64,000 nt of DNA, from the NCBI RefSeq assembly GCF_004217335.1, contig NZ_SHMP01000003.1, positions 124,001 to 188,000 of the forward strand, given 5' to 3'. Positions within the stretch are counted from its first letter, which is position 1; the number at the start of each line of letters is the position of its first letter. Below are positions 17,451 through 26,039 of this stretch, in pieces. The notes beneath the pieces were generated by a model that saw nothing but the letters and a program-made list of their open reading frames with translations, had not been told where the DNA came from and searched no databases. This DNA is from Natrinema hispanicum. Lineage in GTDB: Archaea; Halobacteriota; Halobacteria; Halobacteriales; Natrialbaceae. The translations under genes were made by a program, and so were the position numbers.

Positions 17451-17825
17451 ATGGCGAAACAGCAGACCGAAGTTCGCGATCTCCAGGAAGGCAGCTACGT
17501 GATGATCGACGATACGCCGTGTAAGATCAACGCCTACTCCACGGCCAAGCCAGGCAAACACGGTAGCGCCAAGGCTCGCGTCGAGGCCGAAGGCGTCTTC
17601 GACGGCAAGAAGCGCTCGCTCTCCCAGCCCGTCGACGCGAAGATCTGGGTCCCGATCATCGAGCGCAAAAACGGGCAGGTCGTCTCGGTAGACGGCGACG
17701 ACATGCAGGTCATGGACTTAGAGACCTACGAGACGATCACGATGCGTGTCCCCGAGGACATCGATGTCTCGCCCGACGAGAACATCGAGTACCTCGAGAT
17801 GGAAGACCAGCGAAAGATCGTCTAA
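17451..17825 (+). CDS. eif5a: Translation initiation factor 5A (aIF5A, hypusine-containing)
   Basis: 124 aa, full length. The N-terminal KOW-like domain carries the hypusination loop [14 protein letters not shown] with Lys36 as the modified residue; the C-terminal OB-fold domain (about 70-124) ends ...[12 protein letters not shown]. The factor relieves ribosome stalling at poly-Pro and other slow sites and needs deoxyhypusine/hypusine on Lys36. The gene has its own TATA box and shares one nucleotide (TAATG) with the downstream agmatinase gene, so the two are coupled. Confidence 0.97.
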   Translation: MAKQQTEVRDLQEGSYVMIDDTPCKINAYSTAKPGKHGSAKARVEAEGVFDGKKRSLSQPVDAKIWVPIIERKNGQVVSVDGDDMQVMDLETYETITMRVPEDIDVSPDENIEYLEMEDQRKIV

Positions 17826-18682
17826 TGTTTCCCGGGGCGGCTGACGAACGCGAGGGGATCGACGCGGCGGCCGATGCCGACCGTGGAGATGCGAACTTCG
17901 TGGTCGTCGGTGCGCCGCTGGACGCCACGACGACCTTTCAACCGGGGACCCGATTCGGGCCCCGCCGGATCCGCACTTTTGCCGAACCGTTCGACGATTA
18001 CGACCACCGAACAGGCCAGCATTTCTCCGAGTTGGGCGTCGTCGACCGCGGCGACGTCCGCGCGTGGGACGACGTGCAGGAGTACCTCGAGTACCTGACG
18101 AGTACGCTGCGCGAGGCCGTCTGGAACGACGCCGTCCCCCTGCTACTGGGGGGCGAACACACTGTCTCGCTCGCGGGCGCACGCGCGGTCGAACCTGACG
18201 TGTTCGTCTGCCTCGACGCCCACCTCGACCTCTATGACGACTACGACGGCAATCAACTGTCCCACGCCGCTGTCACCCGACGGATTCTCGAGGACGTCGA
18301 CGCCGTCGAAGAAGCGATCATCCTCGGCGCGCGCACCGGCAGCGAAGCCGAGTGGGAGCGTGCCGGGGCGGACGACGTGACCGTGGTGCCGCCCGAAGAC
18401 GTGGCTGACTGGGATCCTGGCGATCGACTCGCCGGTCGCGAGGTCTACTTGAGCGTCGACATCGACGCCGCCGATCCCGGCTTCGCGCCGGGCACCGGGA
18501 CGACCGAACCGTTCGGCCTCGAGCCACGGGAACTCCGCGACGTCGTCCGTTCGGTTGCACCCCACGCCGACGGCTTCGACGCCGTCGAAGTCAACGACCG
18601 CGACGACGGGCAGGCAGCCGCACTGGCCGCCAAACTCGTCCGCGAGTTCGTCTTTTCGCACGCCAGCGGCGTCGACACATAG
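17825..18682 (+). CDS. speB: Agmatinase / ureohydrolase
   Basis: 285 aa, full ureohydrolase domain. The binuclear manganese ligands are visible: His112 in GGEHT, Asp131/His133/Asp135 in DAHLDLYD, and Asp212/Asp214 in SVDIDAADPGFAPGTGTTEP. It hydrolyses agmatine to putrescine, or an agmatine-type side chain to release urea. Overlap with eIF5A is meaningful: in haloarchaea that lack spermidine, hypusine formation has been linked to an agmatine route needing this agmatinase. The operon here fits that model; exact substrate is inferred. Confidence 0.93.
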   Translation: MFPGAADEREGIDAAADADRGDANFVVVGAPLDATTTFQPGTRFGPRRIRTFAEPFDDYDHRTGQHFSELGVVDRGDVRAWDDVQEYLEYLTSTLREAVWNDAVPLLLGGEHTVSLAGARAVEPDVFVCLDAHLDLYDDYDGNQLSHAAVTRRILEDVDAVEEAIILGARTGSEAEWERAGADDVTVVPPEDVADWDPGDRLAGREVYLSVDIDAADPGFAPGTGTTEPFGLEPRELRDVVRSVAPHADGFDAVEVNDRDDGQAAALAAKLVREFVFSHASGVDT

Positions 18683-18735
18683 CCATCGGCCACGCGAGAG
18701 CGCACGTTTTTCCCACTCCACCCGAACGCCCGAGT

Positions 18736-19227
18736 ATGCTCGAGACGACGCTGTGTTTCCCGCTCCGAGATAGCGATTCCAACGCGGGTCGCGAAGTGCT
18801 CCTCATCGAGAAACGCCGCGGGCTCGGCGAGGGCTGGTACAACGGTCCCGGTGGAAAGTGTGAACCCAGCGAGACACCCCAGGAGTGTGCCGTCCGCGAA
18901 ACGCGCGAGGAGGTCGGCCTCGAGGTCACAGCCCTCGAGAAAGCTGGCGAACTCACCTTCCTGCTCGACGACGACACACACTCGGTCTGTCACGTCTTCC
19001 GGACGCGCTCGTTTACCGGCGAGCCGACCGCGTCCGACGAGGCCCATCCGGAATGGATCGCCATCGAGGACGTGCCATACGATCGGATGTGGGACGACGA
19101 TCACCTGTGGCTCCCCGGCGTACTCGAGGGACAGACCGTCGTCGGCGAGTTCTGGTTCGAGGGCGGCGAGCCCTTAGACGAGGCCGAGTTCGTCGGGCAC
19201 GACCTCGAGTGGGACGTCTCGGTTTAA
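18736..19227 (+). CDS. NUDIX hydrolase, MutT/MTH1-like
   Basis: 163 aa. A perfect Nudix box, G-x5-E-x7-REUxEExGU, is read as GKCEPSETPQECAVRETREEVGL. The preceding LIEKRRGLGEGWYNGPGGK resembles MTH1 8-oxo-dGTPases, so removal of oxidised purine nucleotides is the likely job. Starts at ATG 18736, 53 bp after speB, with a short T-run (cgtttttccc) between them, so it probably has its own transcript. Confidence 0.9.
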   Translation: MLETTLCFPLRDSDSNAGREVLLIEKRRGLGEGWYNGPGGKCEPSETPQECAVRETREEVGLEVTALEKAGELTFLLDDDTHSVCHVFRTRSFTGEPTASDEAHPEWIAIEDVPYDRMWDDDHLWLPGVLEGQTVVGEFWFEGGEPLDEAEFVGHDLEWDVSV

Positions 19228-19252
19228 TCGCTCGGTCGCTGGGGTCGTCGGA

Positions 19253-20227
19253 TTAGGGTTTCAATACGACTTTGCCCGAACTCTTCCGGTCCTCGATGTA
19301 CTGGTGGGCGTCGGCGGCGTCTGCGAGCGCGAACGACTCGCCAAGCACGACCTCGAGATCGCCGCTCGCGAGTCCTTCGGTGAGCTCGGGCACCGCCTGC
19401 ATGACCCTGCTCGGGTCGTGGGTGGCGGCCTGGCCGAGGTGGAAGCCCGTGACGGTCTTGTTCTCGAAGAGCAGCCTGCGGTTACTGACTTCAGCAGGGA
19501 CACCGCTTGCGACCCCATAGGTGACCATCCGGCCGAAGTGGGCCATCGCGTCGAGGCTGCGCTCGAAGACGTCGTCGCCGACGCTCTCTAAGACGAGGTC
19601 GACGCCGTCCCCGTCGGTTTCCCGCTCGATGACCTCATGGAAGTCCGTCTCGGTGTAGTTGATCGGATGGTCACAGCCGAGGTCGGCTGCCAAGTCGAGC
19701 TTTTCCTGCGAGCTCGCGGTGCCGAAAACCTCCGCGCCGGCGTTCGACGCCAGCTGAACCGCAGCCGTCCCGACCCCACCCGCGGCAGCCTGGATCAGCA
19801 CTGACTCGCCTTCCTCGAGGCCGCCCCACGCGAACAGACAGCTATGCGCGGTGAGAAACTGGATCGGGAAACCGGCGGCTTCCTCGAGACTCATCGCTTC
19901 CGGAACCGGAAAGAGCATCTCAGCGTTCGCGACGACGGACTCGGCGTAGCCGCCAGTTTCGACCATCGCGACGACTCGGTCGCCCTCCGAGACGTCATCG
20001 ACGCCGTCACCGACTGCGTTGACCCGTCCTGCGGCTTCCATCCCGGGAACATATGGCGGCTCGGGACCGCCCGGATAGACGCCGCGACGCTGCATGATAT
20101 CCGCGAAGTTGATCCCCGCCGCCTCGACGGCGATGCGGACCTCGCCCGGCCCCGGATCCGGTCGCTCGGCGTCGATGGTCTCGAGCCGGTCGCTGTCGCC
20201 GTATTCAGTTACCTCGATTGCTTCCAT
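19253..20227 (-). CDS. Quinone oxidoreductase (zinc-free medium-chain reductase)
   Basis: 324 aa, GroES-like N-terminal domain (DPGPGEVRIAVEAAGINFADIMQRRGVYPG, VPGMEAAGRV) and a Rossmann domain with the NADPH motif AAAGGVGTAAVQLA. Family-like ends are NKTVTGFHLG and ...HQYIEDRKSSGKVVLKP. No zinc ligands are present, as expected for QOR (NADPH:quinone reductase) enzymes. ATG 20225-20227 (MEAIEVTEYG) is clear. It lies 88 bp downstream of the LLM oxidoreductase on the same strand. Confidence 0.93.
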   Translation of the reverse strand: MEAIEVTEYGDSDRLETIDAERPDPGPGEVRIAVEAAGINFADIMQRRGVYPGGPEPPYVPGMEAAGRVNAVGDGVDDVSEGDRVVAMVETGGYAESVVANAEMLFPVPEAMSLEEAAGFPIQFLTAHSCLFAWGGLEEGESVLIQAAAGGVGTAAVQLASNAGAEVFGTASSQEKLDLAADLGCDHPINYTETDFHEVIERETDGDGVDLVLESVGDDVFERSLDAMAHFGRMVTYGVASGVPAEVSNRRLLFENKTVTGFHLGQAATHDPSRVMQAVPELTEGLASGDLEVVLGESFALADAADAHQYIEDRKSSGKVVLKP

Positions 20228-20315
20228 ACTACTCCTGCGGGCGACAGGCGGATAAACCTCCGAGAACCGGAGGAAACGAACGATCAGTTGTGGGAATCGG
20301 TCATGGACCGAGACG

Positions 20316-21239
20316 CTATAGCTGGTCGATGATCTCGTCGGCAAACGTCGACAGCGCCGCCTCTCGGTCCTCGTTCTGGATGCCGATAATGGCGTGGTCG
20401 AGGCTCAGTTCCTCGAGCCGACTGAAATACTCGCGGAACCACTCGACGCCGGCCCGGAAGCCCAGATGCAGCGGTTCGGGCTCGGCCGTTCGGTCGTCGG
20501 CCAACTCGACCCGAACCGCGATCGCGAACGGTTTCTCGCCGGCACGGTCGCGCCAGTCGTGGAGATAGCTCTCGAGCGTGCGCTCGGGCAGGTGATAGAA
20601 CAGCCAGCCGTCGCCGTGCTCTGCGATCCAGTCTTTCGACTGCCGGGCGTGGCCGGTCGGTAACAGTGGAATCGTCTCCGTCGTCGGTTTCGGGACCACG
20701 TCGAGGTCGCCCTCGAGGGACCCCCACTGGCCCTCGCATTCGGGGAAGTCATCGCGCCAGACCGTCCGGATGGCGTCGACGGACTCGCGAAACAGCTGCC
20801 CGCGGTCGTCGGGGTCGACGTCGAAGGCAGGATACTCGGGATCGCGGTCGCCGGAAGCGATCCCGAGGACGAGCCGTCCGTCAGAGAGTTGGTCGACCGT
20901 CGCCGCGGATTTGGCGACGTGCAGTGGGTGGCGAAGTGTGAGGACGACACTCGAGGTGCCGAGCGCGATGTCGTCGGTGTGGGCAGCGACGTGTGAGAGC
21001 CACGGCCAGGTGTCGAACGTCTGACCGGCGTCGCCGAACTTCGGCCAGTAGGTCGGGACGTCACGCGCCCAAAGGCCGTCGAAACCGACCGACTCGGCGT
21101 GTTTGGCGAGTCGGATTTCATCCTCGATGTTCGGCTGCGAGCGGTTCGTTCCGGTCAGCGGGAAGCCGGCACCGAAGGTCAGGCTGTCGTGGTCGAACAG
21201 CCGTCGGTAGCCAGCGTTTACGTGTCCTCCGGGGTACAT
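20316..21239 (-). CDS. LLM-class flavin-dependent oxidoreductase
   Basis: 307 aa, single bacterial-luciferase-like TIM barrel. Recognisable parts are FGAGFPLTGTNRSQPNIEDEIRLAKHAESVGFDGLWARDVP, the conserved LGTSSVVLTLRHPLHVAKSAATVDQLSDGRLVLGIASGDRDPEYPAFDVD and IPLLPTGHARQSKDWI. Such enzymes use FMN or coenzyme F420 to oxidise small organics; which cofactor cannot be told, though haloarchaea contain F420. ATG 21237-21239 gives MYPGGHVNAGYRRLF. Confidence 0.9.
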   Translation of the reverse strand: MYPGGHVNAGYRRLFDHDSLTFGAGFPLTGTNRSQPNIEDEIRLAKHAESVGFDGLWARDVPTYWPKFGDAGQTFDTWPWLSHVAAHTDDIALGTSSVVLTLRHPLHVAKSAATVDQLSDGRLVLGIASGDRDPEYPAFDVDPDDRGQLFRESVDAIRTVWRDDFPECEGQWGSLEGDLDVVPKPTTETIPLLPTGHARQSKDWIAEHGDGWLFYHLPERTLESYLHDWRDRAGEKPFAIAVRVELADDRTAEPEPLHLGFRAGVEWFREYFSRLEELSLDHAIIGIQNEDREAALSTFADEIIDQL

Positions 21240-21379
21240 TCGATCGTGCTATCGGGCGAAGCGGTATGACGATGGCGTTGTCCGACGGCCGTGAATTCGG
21301 CAGTCGGGTCCCTACAGCGGATCGAGACAGCGTGTGCGTTCGCCTCGAGTCAGTGACCGCGTTGCCACTCGAGCGACGC

Positions 21380-21388
21380 GAAAAAAGG
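21380..21388 (-). terminator. T-run terminator of aconitase
   Basis: Six A's on the + strand (21381-21386) make an oligo-T on the minus strand 42 nt past the aconitase stop, followed by another A/T patch. Confidence 0.5.
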
Positions 21389-21427
21389 TAAAATTCGAGT
21401 CGGCAGCCGAGTCGTCGGTCGAGCCGA

Positions 21428-23398
21428 TCAGTCGTCGGCGGGTGCAGCGCCGGAGCCGTCCTGAGCCTGCTCTTTGGTCCAGGAGAGCTTGCCGCCAGCT
21501 GCGAGGATTGCGCGCTCGCGCTCGGAGGCGTCGAGCGTCGCCGTGTACTCCTCGTCGTTGACGCGGACGGTGAACTCTTCCTGACCGGAGGTGACGGCGT
21601 CGTAGACGTCGTCGACGATCTCGATCTCGTCGCCCTGGTCGATGTCCTCGTAGGTGTCCTCGTCGATCGTCAGCGGGACGATACCGAAGTTGAAGAGGTT
21701 CGCACGGTGGATGCGTGCGAAGCTCTGTGCGAGGACGCCCTCGATACCGAGGTACATCGGGCACATGGCGGCGTGCTCACGCGAGGAGCCCTGCCCGTAG
21801 TTCTCGCCGGCGACGAGGAAGCCACCGTCGGCATCAGCAGCGCGCTGGGCGAAGGTCTCGTCGACACGCGAGAGGGTGAACTCCGAGAGCTTGTCGATGT
21901 TCGACCGGTACATCAGGATGTCCTGCGTTGCAGGGATGATGTGGTCGGTCGTGATGTTGTCCTCCATCTTGAGGAGGGCGTCACCTTCGATGTCCGATCC
22001 CAGCTGGTCTTTCAGCGGGACGTCGCCAATGTTCGGGCCCTTGACGAGCTCGTCGTCGGGAGCCTCGTCGGGCGTGATGAGGTCGGTCTTCGAGCCGTCG
22101 TACTCGTCGGGCAGCTCGATACCGGGTGCCTCGAGGTCGCCAAGTTCGTCGGCGAGGTCGCGCGGGTCGATGATTTCGCCTTTGATCGCCGCGGCGGCGG
22201 CGACCTCTGGCGAACAGAGGAAGACGTTGTCGTCTTCGATGCCCGAGCGGCCCTCGAAGTTGCGGTTGAACGTCCGCAGCGAGACGGAATCGGAGGCGGG
22301 GACGTGGCCGATGCCGATACAGGCACCACACGTCGCTTCCGAGAAGTTGACGCCAGCGGCCATCATCTCCGCGACCCAGCCCTCACGGGCGAGCATCTCG
22401 GAGGCCTGCTTGGAGCCGGGCGCGACGATCATCTCGGTCGTCGGGTTGACCTCGCGATCCTCGAGCATCTTCGCGGCCGGGAGGATGTCCTCGTAGCCGC
22501 CGTTGGTACAGGAGCCGACGATGACCTGCTCGACGGACTGGCCGGCGACTTCGCTGACGGGGACGACCTTGTCCGGCATCGAGGGCTGAGCGATCAGCGG
22601 CTCGAGGTCGGAGAGGTCGACGACGATCTCGTCGTCGTACTCGGCGTCGTCGTCGGGCTGGAGTTCGACGTACTCGTCGCCGCGGTTGACGCGCTCGAGG
22701 TAGTCTTTGGTCTGCTCGTCGGTCGGGAAGATCGACGTGGTCGCACCGAGCTCGGTGCCCATGTTGGTGATTGTCATCCGCTCGGGTGCGGTGAGCGACT
22801 CGACACCGGGACCGGTGTATTCGAGGATCTTGCCGACGCCGCCCTTGACGGTCAGCCGTCGCAGGAGCTCGAGGATGACGTCTTTCGCGGTGGCCCACTC
22901 TGGGAGTTCGCCCTCGAGGCGGACGTTGACGACTTCGGGCATCTCGATGTAGTAGGGAGCGCCACCCATGGCGACGGTGACGTCGATCCCGCCAGCGCCG
23001 ATGGCGAGTTCGCCGAGGCCGCCGGGCGTGGGCGTGTGGCTGTCCGAGCCCAGCAGGGTCTTGCCGGGGGCCGCGAAGTTTTCGCGGTGGACGTTGTGAC
23101 AGATGCCGTTACCGGGGCGAGAGAAATACGCGCCGTAGGTGCCGGCCGCAGAGCGGAGGAAACGGTGGTCGTCAGTGTTCTTAAAGTCGAACTGATAGGT
23201 CTGGTGGTCACAATACTGTGCGGCGATTTCGGTCTGGACCTCGTCCAGCCCCATTGCTTCGAACTGGAGCCAGACCATGGTCCCGGTCGTGTCCTGTGTG
23301 AGAACCTGGTCGATCTCGATACCGATCTCCTCGCCGGTCTCGAGTTCGCCCTCGACGAGGTGGTCGTCGAGAATCTTCTCGGTGAGCGTCTGTCCCAT
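21428..23398 (-). CDS. acnA: Aconitate hydratase
   Basis: 656 aa, archaeal/mitochondrial-like aconitase; interconverts citrate and isocitrate in the TCA cycle using a [4Fe-4S] cluster. The cluster Cys ligands appear in VGSCTNGGYEDI and TCGACIGIGH. GSDSHTPTPGGLGELAIGAGGIDV and the swivelling C-terminal domain with GENYGQGSSREHAAM are also present. The start is ATG 23396-23398 (MGQTLTEKILDDHLVEGEL). It is monocistronic, with a TATA-like box upstream and a T-run downstream. Confidence 0.97.
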   Translation of the reverse strand: MGQTLTEKILDDHLVEGELETGEEIGIEIDQVLTQDTTGTMVWLQFEAMGLDEVQTEIAAQYCDHQTYQFDFKNTDDHRFLRSAAGTYGAYFSRPGNGICHNVHRENFAAPGKTLLGSDSHTPTPGGLGELAIGAGGIDVTVAMGGAPYYIEMPEVVNVRLEGELPEWATAKDVILELLRRLTVKGGVGKILEYTGPGVESLTAPERMTITNMGTELGATTSIFPTDEQTKDYLERVNRGDEYVELQPDDDAEYDDEIVVDLSDLEPLIAQPSMPDKVVPVSEVAGQSVEQVIVGSCTNGGYEDILPAAKMLEDREVNPTTEMIVAPGSKQASEMLAREGWVAEMMAAGVNFSEATCGACIGIGHVPASDSVSLRTFNRNFEGRSGIEDDNVFLCSPEVAAAAAIKGEIIDPRDLADELGDLEAPGIELPDEYDGSKTDLITPDEAPDDELVKGPNIGDVPLKDQLGSDIEGDALLKMEDNITTDHIIPATQDILMYRSNIDKLSEFTLSRVDETFAQRAADADGGFLVAGENYGQGSSREHAAMCPMYLGIEGVLAQSFARIHRANLFNFGIVPLTIDEDTYEDIDQGDEIEIVDDVYDAVTSGQEEFTVRVNDEEYTATLDASERERAILAAGGKLSWTKEQAQDGSGAAPADD

Positions 23399-23705
23399 AG
23401 CACACCGAAATGGGCCGTCTATCATGATAAAACCAGCGTGTTTCTACGAAGCGTAACCGTCATGAGAGTATCTCAATTGGTAGTATGAACGTATCTCGTG
23501 TGCTACGTGTACGCCCACCAGAGATTTGGTCAGCCTCGGGACTAGTGGTTCGTCACGCCTGCCGTTGCGGGTCGAACCGATCGCGGTTCGCTGGTTCGAC
23601 TCGCACGTCGACGCGTGACGGAGTACTAGCGTGTCAGGTGGTACCGACTCCTCGAGAGGTCGCGAACGGACATGCTTTTCTCGTCGCCGCGGCGTTAGCA
23701 TAGGT
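23399..23705. other. Divergent intergenic region between aconitase and the Dcd/Dut gene
   Basis: 307 bp. It contains a minus-strand TATA-like box (ggttttatcatg, 23424-23435) 30 bp upstream of aconitase. No gene, RNA or repeat of families A/B is recognisable. Short repeated motifs aaccgatcgcggttcgctggtt form an imperfect hairpin around 23576-23598. Confidence 0.5.
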
Positions 23706-24188
23706 ATGTTCCGTTCCGGTGCCTTCGTCGCCGACCACGTCTCGCCGACGACCGACGCGCAGATTCAGCCCAACGGCGTGGACCTCACTGCCGATGTCGT
23801 CTTCGAGCAGCTGGAACCGGGTCGCATCGGCACGGACGACAAAGAGATCGGCGACCGCGTTGCCCGCCCCCTCGAGGAACTCAAGGAGGCCGACCCCGAC
23901 ACCTACTACCTACCAAAGGGAGCCTACGTGGTCCGCTACGGCGAGCGGATCGCGATTCCCGAGGGCCACGTCGGTTTCGTCTACCCCCGGTCGTCGCTCA
24001 TGCGCAACTCCTGTATGCTCAACACGGCGGTGTGGGACGCCGGCTACGAGGGCCGCGGCGAAGGGCTATTGCAGGTCCACCACGACATCGAACTCGAGCG
24101 CGGTGCCAGAATCGCCCAGCTCGTCTTCGCCGAGGCCGACCACGAGGACATCTACGACGGCAGTTATCAGGGCGAGAACCTCGAGTGA
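23706..24188 (+). CDS. dCTP deaminase/dUTPase family (probable dUTPase)
   Basis: 160 aa, trimeric dUTPase-like fold: IQPNGVDLTADVVFEQLEPG, KGAYVVRYGERIAIPEGHVGFVYPRSSLMRNSCMLNTAVWDAGYEGRGEG and LERGARIAQLVFAEA. PRSSLMRN and DAGYEGRGEG are the substrate-binding motifs of the Dcd/Dut group. The chain is shorter than typical dCTP deaminase (about 195 aa), and haloarchaeal dUTPases have this length, so removal of dUTP is more likely than dCTP deamination. ATG 23706. Confidence 0.85.
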   Translation: MFRSGAFVADHVSPTTDAQIQPNGVDLTADVVFEQLEPGRIGTDDKEIGDRVARPLEELKEADPDTYYLPKGAYVVRYGERIAIPEGHVGFVYPRSSLMRNSCMLNTAVWDAGYEGRGEGLLQVHHDIELERGARIAQLVFAEADHEDIYDGSYQGENLE

Positions 24189-24278
24189 CCGGCGACTGGC
24201 GCTGACCGACGCCGTCCCCTGGCCTACCGGTTCGCATACCGTTTTGGCAGTCCCCGACCTACGATCGAGCGAGCCCCG

Positions 24279-24833
24279 ATGATGGCGACCACCCACGCGT
24301 TTACCGGCCTCGCGATCGTCGCGCCGCTCGCTTACGCCCTCCCCGAGTTCGCGACCGCGCTCGCCGTCGGCGCGATCCTCGGCGGCATCGCCCCCGATTT
24401 CGATCTCGTCTTCGCTCATCGACGAACGCTGCACTTTCCCGTGACCGGGCTCGCCGTCGCCGTTCCCGCGGTTGCTGTCGCAGCGAGTACCCCCTCGAGT
24501 CCGACCGTCGCGGTCGCCGCGTTTGCCGTCACGGCCTGGCTCCACGCTGCAAGCGACGCGATCGGCGGCGGCCTAGAGATGGACCCCTGGAACGACCGCA
24601 CCGAGCGGGCCGTGTACGATCACGTCCGCAGCCAGTGGATCCGGCCGCGGCGCTGGATCCGCTACGACGGCGCACCGGAAGACGCCGCGGTCGCCGTCGC
24701 GCTCGCGATCCCGGCGTTGGTCGTCTTCGACGGCTGGCTCACGCCCGTCATCGCCGGCGGCGTGGCCATCTCGCTGTGCTATGCGCTGGTTCGGCGGCGA
24801 CTCGTGGCGTGGACGCCCGACTGGCTCGAGTGA
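24279..24833 (+). CDS. YdjM-like inner-membrane metal-dependent hydrolase
   Basis: 184 aa, four to five hydrophobic segments. The N-terminus MATTHAFTGLAIVAPLAY...GGIAPDFDLVFAHRRTLHF contains the family's T-H and P-D-x-D motifs followed by H-R-x-x-x-H, seen in the LexA-regulated, membrane-bound hydrolase group (DUF457/YdjM). Substrate unknown. Two tandem ATGs (24279 and 24282) are possible starts. 90 bp after the Dcd/Dut gene on the same strand. Confidence 0.8.
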   Translation: MMATTHAFTGLAIVAPLAYALPEFATALAVGAILGGIAPDFDLVFAHRRTLHFPVTGLAVAVPAVAVAASTPSSPTVAVAAFAVTAWLHAASDAIGGGLEMDPWNDRTERAVYDHVRSQWIRPRRWIRYDGAPEDAAVAVALAIPALVVFDGWLTPVIAGGVAISLCYALVRRRLVAWTPDWLE

Positions 24834-24921
24834 CCGGACGCGGGAGGATCGATCAGGCTCGGCGACTGTCTCGCGAGCCGAAGTCGGAACGCTGATACGC
24901 GCGCTGGCCGAGCGGCTCAGT

Positions 24922-25386
24922 ATGGTCGACCAGCTCGCTGCCAGAACGACACATCTGGTATTTGCCGCACTCTGGGCCGGTAGCGTCTGTTTCGTCGCCG
25001 CCGTCGTCCTGCCGCTGGCACGCGACGGCGCGTTCAACACGACCCGCCCGCTCGAGGTTATCTCGGGCAGGCTTACCACTGTTTCGCGAGTGAGTTCGCT
25101 CGTCCTGTTTCTCTCGGGAAGCCACCTGGCGGGGACTACCTACACCGTCGAACGTCTCTTCGGCTCGGTCAACGGGTGGCTGGTGCTCGTGATGGTCGCA
25201 CTCTGGCTGGTCCTGACTGCGCTCGTCGAGATCGCGGCGAAGCGATTCGAGGCCGGCCTCACCGGAAAGAAGATCCGCGAGCCGGCACGCGAGGCGCTGC
25301 CGATGTTCTGGGCTGCAGCCGTCGCCGCCGTCGGACTGCTGGTCGTGGCGGGACTGCTCTCGGCCAACGTCGCACGGCTGCTGTAG
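24922..25386 (+). CDS. Four-helix membrane protein, CopD-like
   Basis: 154 aa with four hydrophobic helices (about 8-30, 55-75, 80-105, 128-152). The layout, with His near the start of helix 1 (TTHLVFAALWAGSVCFVAAVVLP), resembles haloarchaeal CopD/DUF-type membrane proteins, but I cannot assign copper binding. ATG 24922. It follows the YdjM-like gene by 88 bp on the same strand and may share its transcript. Confidence 0.65.
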   Translation: MVDQLAARTTHLVFAALWAGSVCFVAAVVLPLARDGAFNTTRPLEVISGRLTTVSRVSSLVLFLSGSHLAGTTYTVERLFGSVNGWLVLVMVALWLVLTALVEIAAKRFEAGLTGKKIREPAREALPMFWAAAVAAVGLLVVAGLLSANVARLL

Positions 25387-25428
25387 AAGTCGCGGCGCTG
25401 ACAGTTGGCTGCGGACGTTCTTACGAAA

Positions 25429-25436
25429 GATACTTA
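25429..25436 (+). promoter_or_regulatory. Candidate TATA box
   Basis: GATACTTA centred 29 bp before the ATG at 25462; A/T-rich patch in GC-rich surroundings. Confidence 0.45.
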
Positions 25437-25461
25437 GTCAGTTACTGTAAGGTACTCGCTA

Positions 25462-25896
25462 ATGATCAGGGGTAAAGAGCTGGTCTTCTCGCTTCTCACG
25501 GTGGGAACGGCAGCCGTGGCCGGGTACGTCCTCCGTTCCGAGCGATCGCGGACCGCCGCGTCGCGATCGAAAGCCGACCTCGGTGCCCGACTCGTCAGCC
25601 CGGCTGCCGTGCCGGCCGACGCGACGATCGTCGACGCGTCCGCACGACGGCTCGGCGAAATCCCCGGTGCGCGACGCGCACTGGATCGGGCAGTCCGCAA
25701 CGGCGCGCGCGACGAATGGGAACACATCACGCTCGAGCGCGACGGTGCCTGGTCGGTCGTCGACCGGATTCGCGAGACGCTACCCTACCACGAGTCCGAC
25801 ACCGACGCCTACAACGGCGTCTACGTCAGGTACAACGACCGCATCATCGTCCTCGATGCGATCGGCTGGGCTCGACTCGAGGAACCGCTCCAGTAA
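25462..25896 (+). CDS. Membrane-anchored conserved-type hypothetical protein
   Basis: 144 aa. A short N-terminal membrane helix (ELVFSLLTVGTAAVAGYVL, about 6-24) is followed by a basic linker and a soluble domain (about 50-144) ending YHESDTDAYNGVYVRYNDRIIVLDAIGWARLEEPLQ. No catalytic motif is recognised. It has its own candidate TATA box. Confidence 0.7.
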   Translation: MIRGKELVFSLLTVGTAAVAGYVLRSERSRTAASRSKADLGARLVSPAAVPADATIVDASARRLGEIPGARRALDRAVRNGARDEWEHITLERDGAWSVVDRIRETLPYHESDTDAYNGVYVRYNDRIIVLDAIGWARLEEPLQ

Positions 25897-26039
25897 CCGA
25901 CGTCGACACGCTTAGGGTGTCCTTTCCGACAGTCGTCGATCGTCACGTGCCTCCACACCGTTTCTGAAACCGCCGACCCCCGCCCGGCGGCCGCCACCGA
26001 ATCGCAACCACTACCACCGCGGCCACCCGACGCCTATCC

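Noticed and set aside
17174..17452. 92-aa minus-strand frame upstream of eIF5A
   Set aside because: Runs through the eIF5A promoter and start codon, no recognised domain.
21266..21391. 41-codon + strand frame between the LLM gene and aconitase
   Set aside because: No promoter, basic C-terminus, and it ends inside the aconitase terminator region; probably chance.
21707..23488. 593-aa open frame on the + strand
   Set aside because: Exact antisense of aconitase; shadow frame caused by third-position GC bias.
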